From Psychrobacter urativorans (GTDB lineage Bacteria > Pseudomonadota > Gammaproteobacteria > Pseudomonadales > Moraxellaceae), in contig NZ_CP012678.1 of NCBI RefSeq assembly GCF_001298525.1, positions 1,054,001-1,118,000 of the forward strand: DNA of 64,000 bases. Direction: 5' to 3'. Both the position numbers and the translations under genes were made by a program. Position 1 is the first letter of the stretch. Every line of letters starts with the position of its first letter. A model generated the notes under the pieces. That model was not told the origin of the DNA. It saw only the letters and a list, made by a program, of their open reading frames with translations, and ran no database searches. Positions 25,876 to 36,039 of the stretch are shown here, piece by piece.

Positions 25876-27075
25876 ATGGCAATAAGAAGAATTAAAGCCT
25901 TTTTTGATCTTGAGGCATCAGGCGGCATTGTGTTGGCGCTCGCTGCCATCGCTGCCATGATTATTGCCAATACGCCTCTCAATACGTGGTATGAATCCTT
26001 TATTCATGCCCCCGTTGCTATCCAAATTGGTGGCTTTGCCATTGCTAAAGACGCTCATCATTGGATTAATGATGGTCTTATGGCGGTTTTCTTTTTTTTA
26101 GTCGGACTTGAGCTCAAGCGCGAAGTGCTCATTGGCGAGCTATCCAATCTAAAGCAGATTATTTTGCCCGCAGGTGCAGCATTAGGCGGCATGATTGCAC
26201 CCGCCATCGTATATGTGGCGTTTAACCACAATAATCCCGAATATTTAAAAGGTTGGGCAATTCCCACCGCAACCGATATTGCTTTTGCCTTAGGTATCCT
26301 AAGTTTATTGGGCAATCGCGTTCCCAATTCCTTAAAAGTATTCTTGGTATCTATCGCTATTTTTGATGATATTGGCGCTATTTTAATTATTGCCTTATTT
26401 TATACCAGTGATTTATCTTTAGGCTCGCTGGCGCTTGCGGGTTTATGCTTACCATTTTTATATTTGCTCAACCGTCGCAACGTAACCAGCATTACGCCGT
26501 ATATTCTTATCGGTGTCATCATGTGGATTTTTGTGCTGAAGTCTGGTATTCATGCGACCTTAGCAGGTGTCGTATTAGCACTATTTATCCCAATGTTCGA
26601 CCGCACTGACCCTGAACATTCACCATTAGAAGAGCTGGAACACGACTTACAAAATACGGTTTCTTATGGCATTTTGCCGCTATTTGCCTTTGCCAATGCG
26701 GGTATTTCGCTAAAAGGCGCTGGCGTTGCTGAGCTGTTCCATTCTGTGCCACTTGGTATTGCTGCTGGACTATTTATCGGTAAACAGTTAGGCGTGATGA
26801 TTATGTGCTGGGTTATCTTTAAACTCGGTATCTCAACGATGCCAAAAGGTATGAATTTTAAGCAAATCTACGGTGCGGCATTATTATGCGGTGTGGGCTT
26901 TACCATGAGTTTATTCATCGGTGGCTTGGCATTTGGTGGCGATACGCCGCTATTTGATGAGCGTTTAGGTATTATTATGGGTTCAATCGTGTCTGGTATT
27001 GCCGGTTATCTCATGCTAAAAGTGGCGTTAAAAGACAATGTCAGTGGTAAGTCGGTAGATTTAATCCATCATTAA
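25876..27075 (+). CDS. nhaA: Na+/H+ antiporter NhaA
   Basis: This inner-membrane antiporter expels sodium in exchange for protons and serves salt and alkaline-pH tolerance. It has 399 residues and about 12 helices. The ion-binding aspartates are present as Asp164-Asp165 in AIFDDIGAI. Asp134 in [10 protein letters not shown] matches the E. coli residue of the unwound helix. The characteristic [13 protein letters not shown] lies at 71-83. GAGGATG precedes the ATG. Length matches the family. Confidence 0.96.
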   Translation: MAIRRIKAFFDLEASGGIVLALAAIAAMIIANTPLNTWYESFIHAPVAIQIGGFAIAKDAHHWINDGLMAVFFFLVGLELKREVLIGELSNLKQIILPAGAALGGMIAPAIVYVAFNHNNPEYLKGWAIPTATDIAFALGILSLLGNRVPNSLKVFLVSIAIFDDIGAILIIALFYTSDLSLGSLALAGLCLPFLYLLNRRNVTSITPYILIGVIMWIFVLKSGIHATLAGVVLALFIPMFDRTDPEHSPLEELEHDLQNTVSYGILPLFAFANAGISLKGAGVAELFHSVPLGIAAGLFIGKQLGVMIMCWVIFKLGISTMPKGMNFKQIYGAALLCGVGFTMSLFIGGLAFGGDTPLFDERLGIIMGSIVSGIAGYLMLKVALKDNVSGKSVDLIHH

Positions 27076-27149
27076 TAGTTATGTGATAACAGGCATACGG
27101 TGACAGTCATGCGGTTAATCGTTTTTAAAGGTTGTCATAGGAGACGGCT

Positions 27150-27734
27150 ATGAGGTCATTTGTGCAGGTATTGGCATTGCGCTTGCCCCTCCTTGGCAGT
27201 ATTGTTTTACTAGCAGGCTGTGCCACCTTATCCAAAGAAGAATGTACCGTTGGTAATTGGCAAACCATTGGCTATAACGATGGCGTAGCAGGCTACTATT
27301 CCGACCGACTGGCAGCCCATGCAAAGGCGTGTGCAAAAGTGGGTACAGCACCTGATTATCAGACGTGGGAGCGTGGTCGCCAACAGGGACTACAGCAATA
27401 CTGCACCACCAGTAACGCCTATAATATTGGCAAGCGCGGTCGTGACCTAAATAGCGTCTGTCCCGCAGCACTAGCAAATGCGCTGCAACAGGCAAATCAA
27501 CAAGGTCAAAGGTATTACAATTTAAACAAACAGTTGACTGAAGATAAGCTGCTATTAGAAAAACACCAAGCGGAATATATCAAACTTCGTGATGGCGAAA
27601 TGCTAGATTTTAACACTGAAAAAGAAGCACGCGCGCGTCTCTTATCTTTACCACCCGAGCTACAAAGAATCAGATACCGAATTGCTACTACTGAAGCAAA
27701 ATTAACCTTAGAGAACCAGAAAACTCATTTTTAA
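27150..27734 (+). CDS. DUF2799-type lipoprotein
   Basis: This is a small envelope lipoprotein. The signal peptide ends in LLAGC with Cys24 lipidated. The mature part contains GYNDGVAG and two similar W-x-x-G-R/Y-x-x-G modules (WQTIGYNDG, WERGRQQG, YNIGKRGRD), the pattern of DUF2799 proteins. The C-terminal third (about 120-190) is charged and helical, probably a coiled coil. AGGAG lies before the ATG. Function is unknown. Confidence 0.8.
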   Translation: MRSFVQVLALRLPLLGSIVLLAGCATLSKEECTVGNWQTIGYNDGVAGYYSDRLAAHAKACAKVGTAPDYQTWERGRQQGLQQYCTTSNAYNIGKRGRDLNSVCPAALANALQQANQQGQRYYNLNKQLTEDKLLLEKHQAEYIKLRDGEMLDFNTEKEARARLLSLPPELQRIRYRIATTEAKLTLENQKTHF

Positions 27735-27820
27735 AGTGAATAGATTTTATTACGATTTCTGTAGAAAATGCTGCAAAAAAGGCGTTCTAAAATAACCATA
27801 GTGTCAAACTGTGAGAGTGC

Positions 27821-29242
27821 GTGATAGATATGGATACCAAAAACGATACGGCTAATAGCTTAAATAAAGATGATTATAAAAATGATGCTCAGCAACATGA
27901 TAAGCGCAATAATGAGTTTAATATTCAACGCCAAATAGCAAATTATCAGCGACACGGGCGCACTACAGCTATTAATGACCATAGTGATTTACAAGTTTTA
28001 AAGCGTATTAAGCGCTATCTATTGCCGAAAGACTTTGTGATTTCTCCTGCTTTATTGGAAGAAATAGTCTCAGGTTATGATATCGGTGACCCGCTAGCGG
28101 ATAAACTGGCAGCTGATGGTATTCGTTTTGCCAAGCCGTTACAAAGCGCTATTCTTGGTACTAATATCAATAATAATATCAACACAGACATCAGTACTGA
28201 AATTAGTAGCCATCCAGCATTTGTCACCATGCAGGCACAATTTAGTCGCCATCCCGATTGGTTCGACCCACAACTTGCGCAAATTGGCGCGATTGCTTAT
28301 CGCCGCTATCCGCTCATGTTGATTTGGTTATTGCGTAACGTGGCATTAATGGCAGGTTATAGTATTCCTGCGCTGTCCTTACCACTGATTCAAACGGGCG
28401 CGTTGATGCACGATGCGCTGCCGCGATTGATGCGTACTTATGCCTATATTCTCGCGGTATCTGAGCATCCACAACTGGACACCGCCTCTCACCCGCAGCG
28501 TACGCCTATTAGCGGAGTATTAGCGATTGGCTCTGAGGGTTGGCGGCAATCTATACAGGTGCGTCAAATTCATACCTTGGTACGCCAAAATTTACTCAAA
28601 GGTAAACTAACTGCCGCCAATGGCGTGATAGCGGATGCCGCCCAACATCATCATGCCGATGGTAGTTGGAATACTGACTATTGGGGCGTGCCCATTAATC
28701 AAACTGATATGATTGCTACCCATTTGCAGTTCTCGTTACTGATTATGCGCGGGCTGCGACTGCTCGGCGCGCGTATTAGTAGTGAGGAAGCCGAAGGTAT
28801 TTTGCATCTGTGGAATCTTGCGAGCTATTGGATGGGCGTTGATTTACAGCGCTTACCAAAAGATGAAACCGCCTGTTGGGAATGGCTCTATACTTATTTA
28901 TCCATTCAGCAGCTTGATTTTAAGATGGGACGACCATTGGCAAAAGCGTTACATGACTTACCGCGGCAGTTGATGGGCGAAGACAATCGCCGTGGGCGCT
29001 TTGTTGAGATGGTCAATGCCAGCGTGACGCGCACGATCGTTGGCGATGACATTGGTGATGGCTTAGAGCTGCCCAAGTCAAAAATTCGCTTTGGCGTTTT
29101 GTCCTCAGTACCGATATTATTTACCCTCGATACCGCTCGCCAGCACAATCAAATGGTTGCTGAGAAATTAGAGCAATTTCGGGCAAAGCGCCAAGACAAT
29201 ATGAATTGGTGGCTCAAGAAAAATGACGATTATTATAAGTAA
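27821..29242 (+). CDS. DUF2236 (MpaB / rubber-oxygenase-like) protein
   Basis: Residues about 140-420 match the MpaB/Lcp-type oxygenase domain (DUF2236), whose latex-clearing members bind b-type haem and cleave poly-isoprene. Stretches typical of the family are GSEGWRQSIQVRQIHTLVR (about 235) and WGVPINQTDMIATHLQFS (about 287), carrying candidate haem and catalytic histidines. The first 45 residues are hydrophilic and Asp/Asn-rich. A GTG at 27821 and an ATG at 27830 are both possible starts. No signal peptide was found, so it is probably cytoplasmic. The natural substrate is unknown. Confidence 0.78.
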   Translation: MIDMDTKNDTANSLNKDDYKNDAQQHDKRNNEFNIQRQIANYQRHGRTTAINDHSDLQVLKRIKRYLLPKDFVISPALLEEIVSGYDIGDPLADKLAADGIRFAKPLQSAILGTNINNNINTDISTEISSHPAFVTMQAQFSRHPDWFDPQLAQIGAIAYRRYPLMLIWLLRNVALMAGYSIPALSLPLIQTGALMHDALPRLMRTYAYILAVSEHPQLDTASHPQRTPISGVLAIGSEGWRQSIQVRQIHTLVRQNLLKGKLTAANGVIADAAQHHHADGSWNTDYWGVPINQTDMIATHLQFSLLIMRGLRLLGARISSEEAEGILHLWNLASYWMGVDLQRLPKDETACWEWLYTYLSIQQLDFKMGRPLAKALHDLPRQLMGEDNRRGRFVEMVNASVTRTIVGDDIGDGLELPKSKIRFGVLSSVPILFTLDTARQHNQMVAEKLEQFRAKRQDNMNWWLKKNDDYYK

Positions 29243-29291
29243 TCATTTATAAACAATCATCAACGACAAGCAATGTGCAATGTGTTTAATT

Positions 29292-30044
29292 TTATAGCTG
29301 CATATTTTGAATACGGTAATACCACTCAAGCTGACGATCAAAACCCGTTTCCAGCAAACTTGCTAACACGCGTCCCGTTAGCCCCCAAACTATTTCACCA
29401 TCAATCTGCCAACTAGGCGTCAGCAAGGTTGATGTTTGCGCTTGCATGGTATAGCGCACGCTATATTCTACGGTCGGTTGGGTAATCAGTGTTTCAAAAT
29501 CCGCCCAAAAAATACGCGATATTTCACTAAGCTCAGGTACTAAAATCAAATCTGGGGCAATCAATGCCACAATGGGGCGCACGCTCATGCCGCTTTTAGA
29601 CATTTGAATGGGCAACTGACCGAGGAGTTGTACCTTATTTGGTGGCAACGCGATTTCTTCGCACGCCTCACGCAATGCCGTCACCACGTTATTACCATCG
29701 CCATTTTCATATTTACCACCGGCACAAGATACCTCGCCGGCATGACTATTCATGTGGATAGCACGGCGCGTCAATAGCAATTTAGGGCGCGATTCATTAG
29801 TAATAGCGACCAAAATCGAGGCATCGGCAATCGGGGTTTGATAGAGCTTATTTAAAATAAGCGTACTTTGAGCAATCGTATCATTGGCATTGGTCACATC
29901 AAACGGCAATAGCGAGGGTATTGCCGTGCCCAAAAGCTCACCCTGCATCCGTTCTGCCAGCTGCCTTAATATAGGCTGACGAATATAAGCGGGCAAAGCA
30001 ACTGCCAATTCATCAAAAGGTGACGAACGCCATGAGACTGCCAT
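29292..30044 (-). CDS. Nudix hydrolase, CoA-pyrophosphatase type
   Basis: It probably cleaves CoA or its derivatives to phosphopantetheine and 3',5'-ADP. The Nudix box is present (GGKYENGDGN... REACEEI, about residues 108-130). It is preceded by the LLTRR...SHAGEV pattern that marks the CoA-specific group (NudL, UPF0035). At 250 residues it is longer than E. coli NudL (192), the extra being an N-terminal helical part. A second Nudix gene lies divergently 400 bp away. Confidence 0.82.
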   Translation of the reverse strand: MAVSWRSSPFDELAVALPAYIRQPILRQLAERMQGELLGTAIPSLLPFDVTNANDTIAQSTLILNKLYQTPIADASILVAITNESRPKLLLTRRAIHMNSHAGEVSCAGGKYENGDGNNVVTALREACEEIALPPNKVQLLGQLPIQMSKSGMSVRPIVALIAPDLILVPELSEISRIFWADFETLITQPTVEYSVRYTMQAQTSTLLTPSWQIDGEIVWGLTGRVLASLLETGFDRQLEWYYRIQNMQL

Positions 30045-30453
30045 TATTATATCTGTCCTTTATATTAGTGAATGCTACATTTAATTAGCGCTCAATATGA
30101 TTACGCTATGCCTAAGCCTTAAACAACAATTATTAAATGAACAATATTACTAGAGGCATATATTATCTTTGGTATTGGTAATTAAGCATAATTCACTAAG
30201 CATTAGCAAGGCGGTATTAACTATTTAATTGATGCTAAGACTGATGCTTTTCAAGACTTCCATACGTTATGCTCGCACTGGTAAATCATGCGTTCCTGTT
30301 AACACCGCTCAGCTCTGGATAAATTTATGTTATCTTATGACGACTGTTGACTAAAATTACCGATAGCTATAGTAGTTATAACATAAGAAAAACACGCAAA
30401 AGTATTTTATATATCCTTTCACTAATTCCTTTCACTAATAAAAGGCAGCTCAT
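30045..30453. other. Divergent intergenic region between two Nudix genes
   Basis: No gene was seen. A -35 TTGACT lies at 30347-30352. A TATAGT follows at 30368-30373 with a short 15-bp spacer, or TAGTAG at 30370 with 17 bp, and it may drive the right-hand Nudix gene. Confidence 0.35.
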
Positions 30454-31017
30454 ATGCGCTATTGTCTCGAATGCGGTCACGAAGCTGAACGCAAAATTCC
30501 CGCCACTGATAATATACCGCGTTTGGTATGCCCAAACTGTCATTATATTCATTATGAGAATCCAAAAATCATTTGTGGCTCATTGGTGGTGCATAAAGGT
30601 CGAGTGCTATTATGCCGCCGTGCCATTGAGCCGCAGTATGGCTTGTGGACAGTGCCTGCAGGCTTTATGGAAAATGGCGAAACCATTGCTGAGGGTGCAG
30701 CCCGTGAGAGCTTTGAAGAAGCCGATGCCGTCGTAACCAATCCGCATTTATACTGTATTTATGATTTGCCGCATATCGGGCAGATTTATATCATTTATCT
30801 TAATGATTTAAAAGATGGCGCGTATGGTATTGGCTCAGAAAGTTTAGACTGCGCTTTATTTGCCGAAGAAGATATTCCTTGGGATAAGATTGCTTTTGAA
30901 GCGGTACGTCGCACTTTGACTAACTTTTTTGCCGATCGTAAACAATTCGATAACCATGCAGACTTCCCTGTTCATCAAGACTATATCGATAAAGACCACA
31001 GCATTAAGCGTTTTTAA
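30454..31017 (+). CDS. Nudix hydrolase with N-terminal zinc ribbon (NudC-like)
   Basis: This 187-residue cytoplasmic Nudix hydrolase has a zinc ribbon with Cys4, Cys7, Cys26 and Cys29. The Nudix box lies at about 70-92 (GFMENGETIAEGAARESFEEAD). The ribbon followed by YENPKIICGSLV resembles the NudC NADH pyrophosphatase group. It lacks the N-terminal NudC domain, so it belongs to the shorter zinc-ribbon Nudix family with uncertain substrate. Upstream is AAAGGCAGC. A terminator follows. Confidence 0.88.
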   Translation: MRYCLECGHEAERKIPATDNIPRLVCPNCHYIHYENPKIICGSLVVHKGRVLLCRRAIEPQYGLWTVPAGFMENGETIAEGAARESFEEADAVVTNPHLYCIYDLPHIGQIYIIYLNDLKDGAYGIGSESLDCALFAEEDIPWDKIAFEAVRRTLTNFFADRKQFDNHADFPVHQDYIDKDHSIKRF

Positions 31018-31081
31018 ACGCTGCTGATTGAAGCAGTATTGGCAGTCGCACTGAGGCGATTATCTTACAAAAACAAGTAGT

Positions 31082-31128
31082 AAAAGCCGTTGATAAGAAT
31101 TATGCTCAAATCTCATCAACGGTTTTTT
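31082..31128 (+). terminator. Terminator after the zinc-ribbon Nudix gene
   Basis: An 8-bp stem CCGTTGAT (31087-31094) and ATCAACGG (31115-31122) with a 20-nt loop is followed by six T residues. Confidence 0.75.
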
Positions 31129-31174
31129 ATTGTCTAAATATTACCTGTTCATTCATTCAATTGCCGAGGATATT

Positions 31175-32494
31175 ATGCTGACATTGCAACGCTCTTTTGC
31201 CTTATTACCGCTCACTTTAGCGCTTGGGTTTACCAGTATAAGCGGTCATACTGAGAATACCCCTTTAACGGCACAAGCATCTGATCCACAGGTTATGGGA
31301 TGGATGCAAGGCTTTCCACCGCCAAAAGATAAGCTCATATCACAGCCAGAGTCCGATTTTTTCAGCTTTCCAAAACTACGTTGGACGGTTTGCCATATCC
31401 GTGAACTGATGCCAACCAGTGAAGTGAGCCGCGGTATCGGCGCACCGTCTACATTAAATTATGCCCTTGATAAAAATATCGATGCGATAACGTTTACGCC
31501 AACTGGTAGCACGCAAAAAATGACTTGGCGGCAGTCGCTTGATGCCAACTATACCGACGGTATTATGGTCATGCATCATGGTAAAGTGGTTTATGAGCGC
31601 CAAAACGGTTGTCTCAATGAGCTAGGCAATCACGCCGCGATGTCGATGACCAAATCGCTCACTGGACTATTGGCAGAAACCTTAGTTATCGAAGGCAAAT
31701 TGAACGATAAAGCCTTAGTCGGCACGATTATTCCTGAGCTAAAAAATAGCGGCTTTGGTGATGCGACTGTGCGCCAAGTCATGGATATGACCACCGCACT
31801 GGATTATAGCGAAAATTATGCCGATCCTAATGCAGATATCTGGCAATATTCGGCAGCAGCAAGTCCCTTACCTAAAGCTAAAGACTATACCGGTCCTAAT
31901 GGTTACTTTGAATACCTACAAACGGTGAAGAAAAAAGGGACGCATGGCGCGGAGTTTAATTACCGAACGATTAATAGTGATGCGCTCGGCTGGATTATCT
32001 CGCGTACCACAGGCAAAGCTGTTGATGACCTATTATCAGAGCGCATTTGGCAAAAAATTGGTGCCGAACAAAGTGCTTATATGACCGTTGATGCCAAAGG
32101 TACGCCGTTTGCTGGCGGCGGTGTCAGCGCCGGTTTACACGATATGGCACGTATTGGTAGCTTGATGTTAAACAAGGGCGAAATCAATGGACATCGCTTA
32201 TTTCCTGCTGCGGTAGTCGACAGTATCGAGGCAGGTGGCGATAAAAAAGTATTCGCAAAATCTGGTTACGATCAACTAAAAAATGGCAGTTATAAGAGTA
32301 TGTGGTGGCTGTTTAATAACCCCACGCCTATTTATGCTGCGCGCGGTGTTCATGGTCAGACGGTTTATGTTGACCCAGCTGCTGACATGGTCATCGTACG
32401 TTTTGCCTCTTATCCTGAAGCCAGTAACGGCAAAATCGACCCAACTTCATTACCTGCTTATAGCGCTTTGGCAAATTATTTAATTAAGAAGTAA
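31175..32494 (+). CDS. Secreted serine hydrolase of the beta-lactamase / NylB-like family
   Basis: This 439-residue protein has a signal peptide (about 1-24). The penicillin-binding-protein-like fold carries the nucleophile motif SMTK (Ser157, Lys160) and a YRTINSD stretch near 260 that provides the catalytic Tyr. It resembles class C beta-lactamase relatives such as 6-aminohexanoate-dimer hydrolase and esterase EstB rather than true beta-lactamases. The frame is open upstream, but CGAGGATATT before the ATG at 31175 and the signal peptide beginning there fix the start. It acts in the periplasm or outside; the substrate is unknown. Confidence 0.82.
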   Translation: MLTLQRSFALLPLTLALGFTSISGHTENTPLTAQASDPQVMGWMQGFPPPKDKLISQPESDFFSFPKLRWTVCHIRELMPTSEVSRGIGAPSTLNYALDKNIDAITFTPTGSTQKMTWRQSLDANYTDGIMVMHHGKVVYERQNGCLNELGNHAAMSMTKSLTGLLAETLVIEGKLNDKALVGTIIPELKNSGFGDATVRQVMDMTTALDYSENYADPNADIWQYSAAASPLPKAKDYTGPNGYFEYLQTVKKKGTHGAEFNYRTINSDALGWIISRTTGKAVDDLLSERIWQKIGAEQSAYMTVDAKGTPFAGGGVSAGLHDMARIGSLMLNKGEINGHRLFPAAVVDSIEAGGDKKVFAKSGYDQLKNGSYKSMWWLFNNPTPIYAARGVHGQTVYVDPAADMVIVRFASYPEASNGKIDPTSLPAYSALANYLIKK

Positions 32495-32536
32495 GCGTGT
32501 AAACGTTCATCATTAATTATTAATCATAGTCGCTAT

Positions 32537-32580
32537 AAAATAAAAACCGCCACTCTCATTAAAGTGGTGATTTTTATTTT
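32537..32580. terminator. Bidirectional terminator between the hydrolase and M16C peptidase genes
   Basis: The stem CCACT (32549-32553 region) with AGTGG is extended on both sides by long pairing A-rich and T-rich arms (AAAATAAAAA with TTTTTATTTT). It suits both converging genes. Confidence 0.75.
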
Positions 32581-32604
32581 TAACAATAGGGCTAATATTT
32601 ACAG

Positions 32605-35600
32605 TTAGCTTTTTACTTTACAGACGGTAAAGCCTAACGCTTTAACCACCTCTTCTTTATCGTAAGGCGCGAGTACGGCTCGTACGTGTTTTTGTCCTTG
32701 AAGATATTGCTTAGCGACACGCTGCAAGTCAGTAATCGTAACCGCTAAAATTTCCGCACGCATTTTACGTTGCCAGTCGATACCGCGATGATGCAAGTCG
32801 GCAAAGCACGCTTTAACCGCTTCACCTGCTGGTGAACCCGGTTTATCCATGCCTGAAATAATACCTAAGATAGCTTCCTCTAACTGCTCAGCGGTTTGTG
32901 GCTCATTCAATAACCATTCAACACTGGCATCAAAATGCGCAAAGGTTTCAGCACAATGCGGATCGCGATAGCTAAAGAATTTAAAGGCGCACGCATTGGC
33001 ATCGTAACCCGCACCGCCACCATACGCACCGCCACGCTCGCGAATGGCACTATGCAGATAGCCATTACGCAAATATGGTGCTAACACCATCAAGGCAGCG
33101 GTATCAGGATGCTCAGGCGCAGGAACGGTATAAGCACTGGCATTATGATAAACGTTGGTCGCCACCAACCATGCTAGGTCTGCAACATCGACTGTCTCGC
33201 CATTGTTGGCAATTTCCGGTGTATTGTGTTCACCATCCAAGGCAGGATTAATCGTTAAATCAGCGAATTCACTAGGAATATTAACGGCAGTATTAATCTC
33301 TTGTGTCGCAAGCTCTGTAGCACGACTGTCTTTCCAACTATTGACAATCAAACCACTCAAACGTTCAGTTTGTTCCGCTTCACAAATAATCAGTGCATGC
33401 TTTGGCAAGCTGATAATACGTTGATGCAAGCTCATGAGACTGGTTGCCAATTGATCCCAAAGCGCATCATCGGTTGCCGCATGCGTTAAGAAATCCTTGA
33501 GCGCATTGAGTGCTGGCAGACCACTCCGCACATATTCTAACTGTGACTGACGACTCATACCGCGACTTGCCGTTTGCATGGCATAAGCATGTCCTGAGCC
33601 TGCAAGGTTAGATTGCCACCCTGATTGGCGCTGCTGCAAAATCTCTTTAATACGATCATGCTCAGTAAAGATACTGTGCTCCATCACCTCTTTCACCAAA
33701 TCAATGGCTTCAGGCTTACGGTTCAGCGCGCGCGTTGCCATCACAAAATAGCTGCTAATAGATTGGCTGCTATCAATATTCGTACGCTGGCTCACTCGTG
33801 CCGTTACCCCTGATGAGTGCGCCGCTTGCTTGGCTTGCAGCTCATAAGCATCCATCGAATCGGTACCAAGCTCTGATAATAAGCTTAAATAAATCGGCAA
33901 TAATGGATGATTAATGACGTCATTAGCGGGCAATTCATTAGTGTCTGTATTACCTATCTCATCGGTTAGCGGTACAATGATTTGATAATAATATAAGCCA
34001 TTCGTGCCCGCCTCATATTCAAATAAGGTGCTGTCTTGACCGCTTAATTGGATTTGTTTTTGTGTGCCTTGTTTAAAGCTAATATCGGTCGGTACGTCTT
34101 CTAGACCAACTTTGGGTAATAAGCTTAAATCATCAGGAGCAGCTTGACGCGCAGCCAAATCTAGCGCTTGTTGCTTTAAGATATCTTTATCAGCAGTGGT
34201 TAAATCCATCTCAATAGCATCGAGGCGTGCTTGTTCCGCTGCCGCTAAACGGGCTGTTTTTTTACTATCTGGCGTAAGTGTTACGCGGACACGGTGCTGA
34301 TTATCAAGCAAATGCTGCTTAATTAAATTGGGTAACCATTGTTCATCTTGCACTTGTTCACGCAGCCATAATAAGTGCTCATCCACTTCCCAAACATCAA
34401 TCGGATTGCCGTCATGAATCGCTGTACTAAAGCCTTCTAACATTAAATTAAGACCATACGGCATACTGTCGCCACCGATATGACGCTGATCAATCTCGAT
34501 TTGATGCAAAATCGTTTCAATCGTTTCTTCATCTATCGGTGTACTGGCAACGGTAGCTAGCAAGTCCATAATCCCTTGCTCAACCGCTTCGGCATGTTCA
34601 GGATTGGAGCCGCGCAGACCGGTATAAAACACCATTTCATAATGGCTATCATCAAGACCTAATAGTGGACTTGGCGCTTTGCCTAGCGGATGACTGTCCA
34701 AATAAGCACGCAATGGCGAACCTGCGTGCTCAACCAATACCCCTTCTAGTAAACGTAATGCCAAGCGTTGTTTTGGATCGGTAATCGTTGGTAATAACCA
34801 TGCCACCACGTGATGGGTTTGGTCAGAACCTTCTTCATCAGCCGTATACGTATCCGTCACACTAATCGGTGCTAATAAACGTTGCTCAGGACGTGACACA
34901 TGTTTTTTACCCGTTTCAAACTGAATGAGCGCATCGTCATGTATTTTGGCTTGAGTTTCAGCGACTGGAATATTACCAAAGCTCATAATCACGCTATTAG
35001 ACGGATGATAATGGCTATGGTGAAACTCAACCAATTCATTATGGGTCAAGTCAGGAATATCAGCAGGATCACCGCCAGAATTATAATGATAAGTCGTCGT
35101 TGGGAATAAATGATGGGCGACCGCATGATACAGCTGATCAATCTCGCCACTCATCGCGCCTTTCATCTCATTAAAGACAATACCTTTAAATTGTGGCTTA
35201 TCATTGTCGTCTAATTCAACGCGAATACCTTCTTGCGCAAAATCAAGCGGATGAATATTAGGAAAGAATGACGCATCCAAATAAACCGCTAATAAATTAA
35301 AGTAATCATTTTTATTTTGCGTGGCATACGGATACGCTGTCCAATCCGCCGCCGTCATCGCATTCATAAAGGTATTTAGTGAACGCTTAATCATCGAAAA
35401 AAACGGATCTCGTACCGGAAATCTCGCAGAACCACATAGCGCCACGTGCTCTAAAACATGCGCCTCACCTTTTGAATCCATTGGCTGCGTGCGAAAGCCC
35501 ACCAAAAAAGCATTTTCATCACTGGCATGTGCCAAGTGATAATGCATAGCGCCAGTTTGGACATGCTGACTGATTAACACATCCATCGATAGTGCTTCAA

Positions 35601-35670
35601 TATGGCGATGCTCAATGAGCGCAAACGCCGGATGCAAGGTTAAATCAGCCGTAAATAGCGTGTCAGTCAT
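32605..35670 (-). CDS. M16C zinc metallopeptidase, presequence-protease-like
   Basis: This large peptidase of 1021 residues has the inverted zinc motif H-x-x-E-H (His71, Glu74, His75 in HVLEHVALCGS), with the second Glu in the downstream FKGIVFNEMKGAMSGE region. Two M16 half-barrels joined by a hinge are expected: the active half about 1-480 and the inactive half about 580-1010. It belongs to the PreP/Cym1 group, which degrades short unstructured peptides in mitochondria and plastids. No signal peptide was seen, so it is probably cytoplasmic and recycles peptides. AAGGAA precedes the ATG. Confidence 0.9.
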   Translation of the reverse strand: MTDTLFTADLTLHPAFALIEHRHIEALSMDVLISQHVQTGAMHYHLAHASDENAFLVGFRTQPMDSKGEAHVLEHVALCGSARFPVRDPFFSMIKRSLNTFMNAMTAADWTAYPYATQNKNDYFNLLAVYLDASFFPNIHPLDFAQEGIRVELDDNDKPQFKGIVFNEMKGAMSGEIDQLYHAVAHHLFPTTTYHYNSGGDPADIPDLTHNELVEFHHSHYHPSNSVIMSFGNIPVAETQAKIHDDALIQFETGKKHVSRPEQRLLAPISVTDTYTADEEGSDQTHHVVAWLLPTITDPKQRLALRLLEGVLVEHAGSPLRAYLDSHPLGKAPSPLLGLDDSHYEMVFYTGLRGSNPEHAEAVEQGIMDLLATVASTPIDEETIETILHQIEIDQRHIGGDSMPYGLNLMLEGFSTAIHDGNPIDVWEVDEHLLWLREQVQDEQWLPNLIKQHLLDNQHRVRVTLTPDSKKTARLAAAEQARLDAIEMDLTTADKDILKQQALDLAARQAAPDDLSLLPKVGLEDVPTDISFKQGTQKQIQLSGQDSTLFEYEAGTNGLYYYQIIVPLTDEIGNTDTNELPANDVINHPLLPIYLSLLSELGTDSMDAYELQAKQAAHSSGVTARVSQRTNIDSSQSISSYFVMATRALNRKPEAIDLVKEVMEHSIFTEHDRIKEILQQRQSGWQSNLAGSGHAYAMQTASRGMSRQSQLEYVRSGLPALNALKDFLTHAATDDALWDQLATSLMSLHQRIISLPKHALIICEAEQTERLSGLIVNSWKDSRATELATQEINTAVNIPSEFADLTINPALDGEHNTPEIANNGETVDVADLAWLVATNVYHNASAYTVPAPEHPDTAALMVLAPYLRNGYLHSAIRERGGAYGGGAGYDANACAFKFFSYRDPHCAETFAHFDASVEWLLNEPQTAEQLEEAILGIISGMDKPGSPAGEAVKACFADLHHRGIDWQRKMRAEILAVTITDLQRVAKQYLQGQKHVRAVLAPYDKEEVVKALGFTVCKVKS

Positions 35671-36039
35671 AGTCTTCCTTAGTATTTACCTTTAATAGCA
35701 GCGTAAATAATCGTTAAAAAGTGAACATTAAAGTAATGATTGTCAGATTTTGACATCCATTTTTATAGAATTTGTCACATCATTGTATTTTGGAGTTTTG
35801 GGGTTTTGATATTTTGGGTAGTCTTATATGTAATGACAAGTTCAAGCAATGCAGCAGAAGCGTTAAAAAGAAGTTGTCTCACAATTTGCCTAACGAAGAT
35901 AGATGGGGTTTTTATGATCAGAAGTCAAGGTAATACCTGAAAGTTAATCAAGGATAAAGGCGCTATTAACTCTAGTGCTACTTAACAGTAGCCGTTAGTA
36001 ATGCTATAGTAAAATCTATCTGATAGGAGGAGGATGCTC
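35671..36039. other. Divergent intergenic region between the M16C peptidase and uspA-like gene
   Basis: It holds the promoter at 35982-36010 described separately. A 66-codon frame at 35740-35940 has no ribosome site or recognisable product and was not accepted. Confidence 0.5.
35982..36010 (+). promoter_or_regulatory. Strong sigma-70 promoter for the universal stress gene
   Basis: TTAACA (35982-35987) and TATAGT (36005-36010) each match consensus at five of six bases and are exactly 17 bp apart. The message would begin about 36017, just ahead of the AGGAGGAGG ribosome site at 36025-36033. Confidence 0.75.

Noticed and set aside
31175..32494. True class C beta-lactamase
   Set aside because: The SMTK motif fits the fold, but the surrounding sequence and the YRTIN stretch fit NylB/esterase-like relatives better; antibiotic resistance cannot be claimed.
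35740..35940. 66-codon frame between the M16C peptidase and the stress gene
   Set aside because: No ribosome site, no recognisable product, and it lies in the promoter region of flanking genes.
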